Below, in pieces: positions 5,489-9,650 of a DNA stretch of 9,650 nucleotides. Numbering within the stretch: position 1 is the stretch's first letter; each line of letters begins with the position of its first letter. Source of the stretch: an uncultured Clostridium sp. (GTDB taxonomy: Bacteria; Bacillota; Clostridia; Peptostreptococcales; Peptostreptococcaceae); assembly GCA_900550335.1 (NCBI GenBank), contig URRU01000064.1:1-9650 (forward strand), in the 5' to 3' direction. Below the pieces are notes generated by a model. The model did no database searches. It had not been told where the DNA came from and saw nothing but the letters and a program-made list of their open reading frames with translations. A program made the position numbers and the translations under genes.

Positions 5489-8400
5489 ATGGATAAAAAC
5501 TTTACACATCTTCACGTGCATACTGAGTATAGTTTGCTTGACGGATTTTCCAGAGTAAAGACGCTTGTAAAAAGGGCTAAAGAAAAGGGAATGACTGCCG
5601 TTGCGATAACTGACCATGGATGTATGTTTGGTGCAATAGATTTTTATAAAGTCGCAAAAGCTGAAGGAATCAAACCGATAATTGGATGTGAAGTATACAC
5701 AGCACCTAGAAAGCTAAGCGATAAAGATCCAAACTACGATAAGCATCAAGGGCATTTAGTGCTTTTAGCTAAAGATATGACTGGATACAAAAACCTTATA
5801 AAAATAGTATCTAAATCTTATGTAGATGGATTCTACTATAAGCCTAGAACAGACATGGATGAGCTTAAAAAACACAGTCAAGGATTGATAGCTCTTTCTG
5901 CGTGTCTTGCGGGAGATGTTCCTAGGGCTATAATGAATGGAAATTATGATAAAGCTAGAAATTTAGCGATGGAATATAGAGAAATATTTGGTAATGGAAA
6001 CTACTACCTAGAAATACAAGACCATGGACTTTCTGAACAAAAGCAGGTAAATACAGAAGTTGTAAGACTTTCTAGGGAGTTAAACATTCCACTAGTAGCC
6101 ACAAATGATGTGCATTATGTGGATAAAGATGATGCTAGAATACAGGATATACTTATGTGTTTACAGATGCAAAAGACTGTTGACGATACAAATAGGATGA
6201 AATTCCCAAGCGATGAATTCTATTTAAAGAGTAGGGAAGAAATGGAAAAATTATTCCCAGAGCTAGAAGAAGCTTTAGATAATACAAATGAAATAGCAGA
6301 AAGATGTAATGTAGAATTTGAATTCCACAAATATCATCTTCCAAAATACGATGTACCAGAGGGATACACTACTAACGGATATTTTAGAGAACTTTGTAAA
6401 AAAGGGCTTGAAGAAAGATACGGAGCTGATTGTCCTGAAGAATACAAAGAAAGACTAGAGTACGAGTTAAATACTATAGAAAATATGGGATATGTAGAGT
6501 ATTTCCTTATAGTTTGGGATTTTATAAATTACGCAAAACAAAACAATATAATGGTAGGACCTGGTAGGGGGAGTGCGGCTGGTTCTATAGTTGCATATAC
6601 TTTAAAAATAACAGATATAGACCCTATGAAGTACAACCTACTGTTTGAAAGATTCCTAAATCCAGAGAGGGTATCTATGCCCGATATAGATATAGACTTC
6701 TGCTACGAAAGACGTGAAGAAGTTATAGACTATGTAAAAAGAAAATATGGAGAAGATCATGTTGCCCAGATAATTACTTTTGGTACAATGGGTGCGAAAA
6801 TAGCTATAAGAGACGTAGCTAGGGTTTTAAATGTATCTTATAATAAAGCGGATAGAATAGCAAAGGAAATCCCATTTGAACTTGGAATGACGATAGACAA
6901 GGCTATGGACACAAATCCAACTCTTGTAGAGCTTTATGAATCAGATGCAGAAACTAAAGAAGTAATAGATATATCTAAAAGATTAGAGGGAACTCTTAGA
7001 CATGCATCTACTCATGCAGCAGGTGTTGTTATAGCCAGAAATCCGGTAGATGAATATGTACCTTTATATAAACATCAGGATTCGATAACTACACAGTTTA
7101 CAATGACTACTCTTGAAGAACTAGGTCTTTTAAAAATGGACTTCTTAGGTCTTAGAACACTTACAGTTATTAGAGATGCATTAGATTTAATTGAATTAAA
7201 TAGAGATATAAAAGGATATACAGAGCATATAGATTTTTCAAAAATGGAATATGATGATAATGAAGTATTTGAAACATTATCTCAAGGTAATACTCTAGGA
7301 GTATTCCAGCTAGAAAGTTCTGGTATGAGAAACTTCATGAAACAGCTAAAACCAAATAGCTTTGAAGATATAGTAGCCGGAATATCTTTATTCAGACCAG
7401 GTCCAATGGATTCAATTCCAACGTATATAGAAAATAAGAATAACCCAGAAAATGTAACATATATAAATGACAAGCTAAGACCTATTCTTGAGGTAACATA
7501 TGGATGTTTAGTATATCAGGAACAGGTAATGCAGGTTGTAAGGGACTTAGCGGGGTATAGCTACGGTCGAAGTGACTTAGTTAGAAGAGCGATGAGTAAG
7601 AAAAAAATGGATGTCATGGAAGAAGAAAGACAGTATTTCATACATGGAAAATTTGACGATGAAGGAAATATAGAAATTCCAGGATGTATAAGAAACGGAA
7701 TTTCTGAAGAAGATGCAAATAAAATATTTGACGATATGATAGACTTTGCAAGATATGCATTTAATAAATCTCATGCAGCCGCTTATGGAGTGCTTGCATA
7801 TGAAACAGCATACCTTAAAGTTCACTATCCTGTTGAATTTATGGCTGCCCTTATAACAAGTATAATGGGTAACTCAGACAAAGTAGTGGAGTATATAAGA
7901 GAGTGTAATGCCCTTGATATACCTGTAAATCCTCCAGATATAAATAAGAGTTTTGCAAAATTCTCTGTTGAAGGAAATAGTATAAGATTTGGACTTGCAG
8001 CTGTAAAAAATGTGGGTGTTAATATAATCGAAAACATAGTAAAAGAAAGAGAAGAAAATGGAGAGTTTAAGGACTTTGTCGACTTTGCAAAGAGATTAGA
8101 TTCAAAGGATACAAATAAAAGAGTTATCGAAAGTCTTATAAAATGTGGAGCATTTGACAATATAAGTGAAAATAGAGCGACTCTTATGTCAGGATATGAA
8201 TCAGTTCTTGAAAGTATTGCTATGGACAGAAAGAAGAACGTACAAGGACAAATATCTTTATTCGATGCATTTGCAGGAGAAGTAGAAGATGCAGAGGAAA
8301 TGGATATTGCAAATAATATGCCTTTTGTACGAGAATTTACCGATAAAGAAAAACTCAATATGGAAAAAGAAGTATTGGGGATGTATCTTAGCGGACATCC

Positions 8401-9061
8401 ATTATCTGAATATAAATCAGACTTAGACAGAAAAACTAGTATAAGTATGAAAAAAATAAAAGAGTTAAAAGAAGATGAAGTAAACTACATGAGGCTAAAT
8501 GAAAAAGAGGTTATCATGGGTGGAATGGTTATCAATAAAAAGATAATGACTACAAAGAGAAATGAGATAATGGCATTTATAACACTTGAAGATCTATACG
8601 GTACAATCGAGGTAGTAGTATTCCCACAGACTCTTAAAAAATACAATATCCTATTGAATGACGACAGTATAGTACTTATAAAAGGTACTATGAACATAGT
8701 TGAGGACGACGAAGTAAAACTAATTGCCAGAGAAATAAAGGATATAAGAGATGATGAAGGTTTCAATGTAGAGAAAATATCTTTTAAAGGAAATTCAAAT
8801 AATACAAATCAAAGTAAACAGATGAGTGTAAGAGTAGATACTGTAAGAAATGAAGAATTATTGATAAAATTATTCTCTATAGCTAGAAAATACCCAGGAA
8901 AAGATAGGCTTGTACTTCTACCTAAGGATGAAAATATAGATATGGATAGTAGCCCAAGGGAGTATAAGGTTCCGGGAATGTATATAGATGCAGACGAAAA
9001 TCTAAAAAAAGAACTTTCTACATTAGTAGGGAAGTTAAATATAGAAATTTTGAAAAATTAA
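5489..9061 (+). CDS. dnaE: DNA polymerase III alpha subunit (DnaE)
   Basis: This 1190-aa C-family polymerase is full length (E. coli DnaE is 1160 aa). The N-terminal PHP domain starts with HLHVHTEYSLLDG at 7-19 and keeps all expected metal ligands: His9, His11, Asp18, His43, Glu68, His89, Cys139, Asp207 and His209. The polymerase core has GPGRGSAAGS and then PDIDIDF at 398-404, giving catalytic Asp399 and Asp401. The third aspartate is Asp551 in KMDFLGL. A helix-hairpin-helix region follows near 830-895. An internal sliding-clamp-binding motif QISLF lies at 921-925, near the position of the E. coli clamp motif. An OB fold spans about 1005-1085, with a C-terminal domain to the end. Such Firmicutes usually also carry PolC, with DnaE extending primers; PolC is not in this window. 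The ATG at 5489 follows GGAGGTGG at 5477-5484. The gene has its own terminator and reads as a single-gene unit. Confidence 0.98.
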   Translation: MDKNFTHLHVHTEYSLLDGFSRVKTLVKRAKEKGMTAVAITDHGCMFGAIDFYKVAKAEGIKPIIGCEVYTAPRKLSDKDPNYDKHQGHLVLLAKDMTGYKNLIKIVSKSYVDGFYYKPRTDMDELKKHSQGLIALSACLAGDVPRAIMNGNYDKARNLAMEYREIFGNGNYYLEIQDHGLSEQKQVNTEVVRLSRELNIPLVATNDVHYVDKDDARIQDILMCLQMQKTVDDTNRMKFPSDEFYLKSREEMEKLFPELEEALDNTNEIAERCNVEFEFHKYHLPKYDVPEGYTTNGYFRELCKKGLEERYGADCPEEYKERLEYELNTIENMGYVEYFLIVWDFINYAKQNNIMVGPGRGSAAGSIVAYTLKITDIDPMKYNLLFERFLNPERVSMPDIDIDFCYERREEVIDYVKRKYGEDHVAQIITFGTMGAKIAIRDVARVLNVSYNKADRIAKEIPFELGMTIDKAMDTNPTLVELYESDAETKEVIDISKRLEGTLRHASTHAAGVVIARNPVDEYVPLYKHQDSITTQFTMTTLEELGLLKMDFLGLRTLTVIRDALDLIELNRDIKGYTEHIDFSKMEYDDNEVFETLSQGNTLGVFQLESSGMRNFMKQLKPNSFEDIVAGISLFRPGPMDSIPTYIENKNNPENVTYINDKLRPILEVTYGCLVYQEQVMQVVRDLAGYSYGRSDLVRRAMSKKKMDVMEEERQYFIHGKFDDEGNIEIPGCIRNGISEEDANKIFDDMIDFARYAFNKSHAAAYGVLAYETAYLKVHYPVEFMAALITSIMGNSDKVVEYIRECNALDIPVNPPDINKSFAKFSVEGNSIRFGLAAVKNVGVNIIENIVKEREENGEFKDFVDFAKRLDSKDTNKRVIESLIKCGAFDNISENRATLMSGYESVLESIAMDRKKNVQGQISLFDAFAGEVEDAEEMDIANNMPFVREFTDKEKLNMEKEVLGMYLSGHPLSEYKSDLDRKTSISMKKIKELKEDEVNYMRLNEKEVIMGGMVINKKIMTTKRNEIMAFITLEDLYGTIEVVVFPQTLKKYNILLNDDSIVLIKGTMNIVEDDEVKLIAREIKDIRDDEGFNVEKISFKGNSNNTNQSKQMSVRVDTVRNEELLIKLFSIARKYPGKDRLVLLPKDENIDMDSSPREYKVPGMYIDADENLKKELSTLVGKLNIEILKN

Positions 9062-9120
9062 TTTTGATTTTATAAACAAAATCTATAGGATTATTCAAAA
9101 ATAATATAAATTAAAAGAAA

Positions 9121-9152
9121 AAAACCGCCTTTTATATAAAGGTGGTTTTTTT
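9121..9152 (+). terminator. Intrinsic terminator after dnaE
   Basis: AAAACCGCCTTT (9121-9132) pairs with AAAGGTGGTTTT (9138-9149). This is a 12-bp stem with one G-T wobble and a 5-nt loop, running into seven T at 9146-9152. It begins 59 bp after the dnaE stop and is the only GC-rich structure in the tail. Confidence 0.93.
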
Positions 9153-9164
9153 CTACAGATTGAT

Positions 9165-9193
9165 TATTTTAAATTAGAGGATAATTTAAAATA
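9165..9193. repeat. 12-bp perfect inverted repeat with GAGGA loop
   Basis: TATTTTAAATTA (9165-9176) is the exact reverse complement of TAATTTAAAATA (9182-9193), with GAGGA (9177-9181) between them. The stem is A/T only. It begins 13 bp after the dnaE terminator and has no T-tract, so it is not itself a terminator. Confidence 0.8.
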
Positions 9194-9212
9194 TCTTAAA
9201 GTGGTTAGTTAG

Positions 9213-9241
9213 TAAATTAAAATTTTTAGAATCTTAATTTA
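9213..9241. repeat. Second stem-loop in tandem with the 9165 hairpin
   Basis: TAAATTAA (9213-9220) pairs perfectly with TTAATTTA (9234-9241). After one mismatch, four inner pairs (9222-9225 with 9229-9232, one a G-T wobble) extend the stem. It has the same 29-nt span as the previous inverted repeat, 19 bp away, but the sequence is different. Confidence 0.55.
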
Positions 9242-9282
9242 TGTTATATTATGTATTGAGTTCATATATATTATATTAAAAA

Positions 9283-9412
9283 AAAAACAACATGTAAATC
9301 CCCATAAATTGCAAAAGCATAAAAAAATGAAAGGATAATATAAAAAAACTATATATAATGGGTGTGGAAATATCATATAAGTAGAAATTATAAAAACAAC
9401 AGAAAAACAACA
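9283..9412 (+). repeat. Three copies of AAAAACAACA
   Basis: The 10-mer AAAAACAACA occurs at 9283-9292, 9392-9401 and 9403-9412. The last two are in tandem, separated by a single G. The third copy forms the left arm of the hairpin ending at 9442. A-rich words recur by chance in such DNA, but the exact 10-bp matches with two C are notable. Confidence 0.6.
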
Positions 9413-9442
9413 AGCGTTTTCCTTTAAAAATGATGTTTTTTT
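9403..9442 (+). terminator. Possible weak terminator-like hairpin
   Basis: AAAAACAACA (9403-9412) pairs with TGATGTTTTT (9431-9440) with one mismatch. It encloses an 18-nt loop that can form a short inner TTTT/AAAA stem, and a T-tract runs to 9442. The stem has only two G-C pairs, so it would be a weak terminator. If functional, it would end a short transcript that begins inside the intergenic tail. Confidence 0.3.
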
Positions 9443-9476
9443 ATTAACGATATAAATTTATGAAAATAACGTAAAT

Positions 9477-9503
9477 AATAAGTATATTATAATCTTACTT
9501 ATT
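9477..9503. repeat. 8-bp perfect inverted repeat around a TATAAT
   Basis: AATAAGTA (9477-9484) and TACTTATT (9496-9503) are exact reverse complements. A TATAAT (9488-9493) sits in the 11-bp spacer. This is an operator-like arrangement over a possible -10, but no credible -35 box is visible upstream. Confidence 0.45.
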
Positions 9504-9594
9504 GTAATAAAATTAATGAGAAAAAATATTTACTAAAATTAAAATAAAATAAATTTCGATATTTACTATATATTATAAAAATAAATAAACTTGA

Positions 9595-9621
9595 TTATAT
9601 CTTAATATTGTAAAGATATAA
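9595..9621. repeat. 9-bp perfect inverted repeat near the window end
   Basis: TTATATCTT (9595-9603) and AAGATATAA (9613-9621) are exact reverse complements with a 9-bp spacer. No T-tract follows on either strand, so this is not an intrinsic terminator. It could be an operator or leader hairpin for a gene starting beyond the window. Confidence 0.45.
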
Positions 9622-9650
9622 AAAAATAAAAATATGATAAAAAAACTGAT

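Larger units (their letters stand above)
9153..9650. other. AT-rich intergenic region with repeats and no supportable gene
   Basis: This ~500-bp stretch has frequent stops in all frames, and its GC content falls to roughly a tenth in places, far below the neighbouring genes. The longest candidate with an ATG, at 9358, is eight codons and lacks a ribosome binding site. The region instead holds four inverted repeats (listed separately), three copies of a 10-bp A-rich repeat, a terminator-like hairpin near 9403-9442 and several TATAAT words. It is probably a long promoter or leader region for a gene beyond the window, possibly with a small RNA. Confidence 0.7.

Noticed and set aside
7825..8358. 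177-aa open frame on the minus strand inside dnaE
   Set aside because: It is antisense to a well-conserved part of DnaE, is rich in Ser, Phe and Leu as expected from the complement of an A-rich gene, and has no recognisable domain.
9358..9384. Eight-codon frame ATG GGT GTG GAA ATA TCA TAT AAG TAG
   Set aside because: It has no ribosome binding site and is too short to support.
9634..9650. ATG ATA AAA AAA CTG running off the window end as a possible gene start
   Set aside because: No Shine-Dalgarno precedes it, and too little sequence remains to judge.
9153..9650. CRISPR array, attachment site or transposon end in the repeat-rich tail
   Set aside because: The repeats are short, mostly of different sequence and irregularly spaced; no transposase, integrase or terminal repeat pair is visible.

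Overview
The window looks like chromosomal core sequence from a low-GC Firmicute of the class Clostridia. The gene set (murB, a PHP phosphoesterase, rapZ, yvcK, whiA, dnaE) and the heavy use of AGA for arginine and ATA for isoleucine fit a member of, or near, the Peptostreptococcaceae. That placement is inferred from gene order and base composition, not from a search. No mobile element, CRISPR array, tRNA or rRNA is visible. All seven genes lie on the + strand and appear intact.

Layout. Positions 1-177 are AT-rich and hold a possible promoter, ending in a strong ribosome binding site for murB. From 178 to 5375 six genes run head to tail: murB, a stand-alone PHP-domain phosphoesterase, rapZ (yvcJ), yvcK (glmR), a small Nudix hydrolase and whiA. 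The gaps are 55, 13, 15, 72 and 24 bp. The 72-bp gap before the Nudix gene holds a TTGACA box, so the last two genes may also be transcribed separately. A strong intrinsic terminator at 5382-5415 closes the unit. dnaE (5489-9061) has its own likely promoter and its own terminator (9121-9152). The last ~500 bp (9153-9650) are extremely AT-rich and show no supportable gene, but they contain several inverted repeats, three copies of a 10-bp repeat and a terminator-like hairpin.

How the genes may work together. MurB makes UDP-MurNAc from UDP-GlcNAc-enolpyruvate. YvcK/GlmR binds UDP-GlcNAc and stimulates glucosamine-6-phosphate synthesis in Bacillus. RapZ senses glucosamine-6-phosphate in E. coli. 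WhiA is a conserved DNA-binding protein linked to division and chromosome segregation. The first unit can therefore be read as a cell-envelope precursor and growth-control cluster. The PHP and Nudix enzymes are conserved-looking hydrolases with unproven substrates. DnaE is the replicative-type DNA polymerase III alpha subunit and retains a full set of PHP metal ligands.

The window is mostly ordinary. The points most worth checking are the membrane-anchored form of YvcK, the Nudix gene placed between yvcK and whiA, and the structured non-coding tail after dnaE. I see no convincing new multi-gene system.
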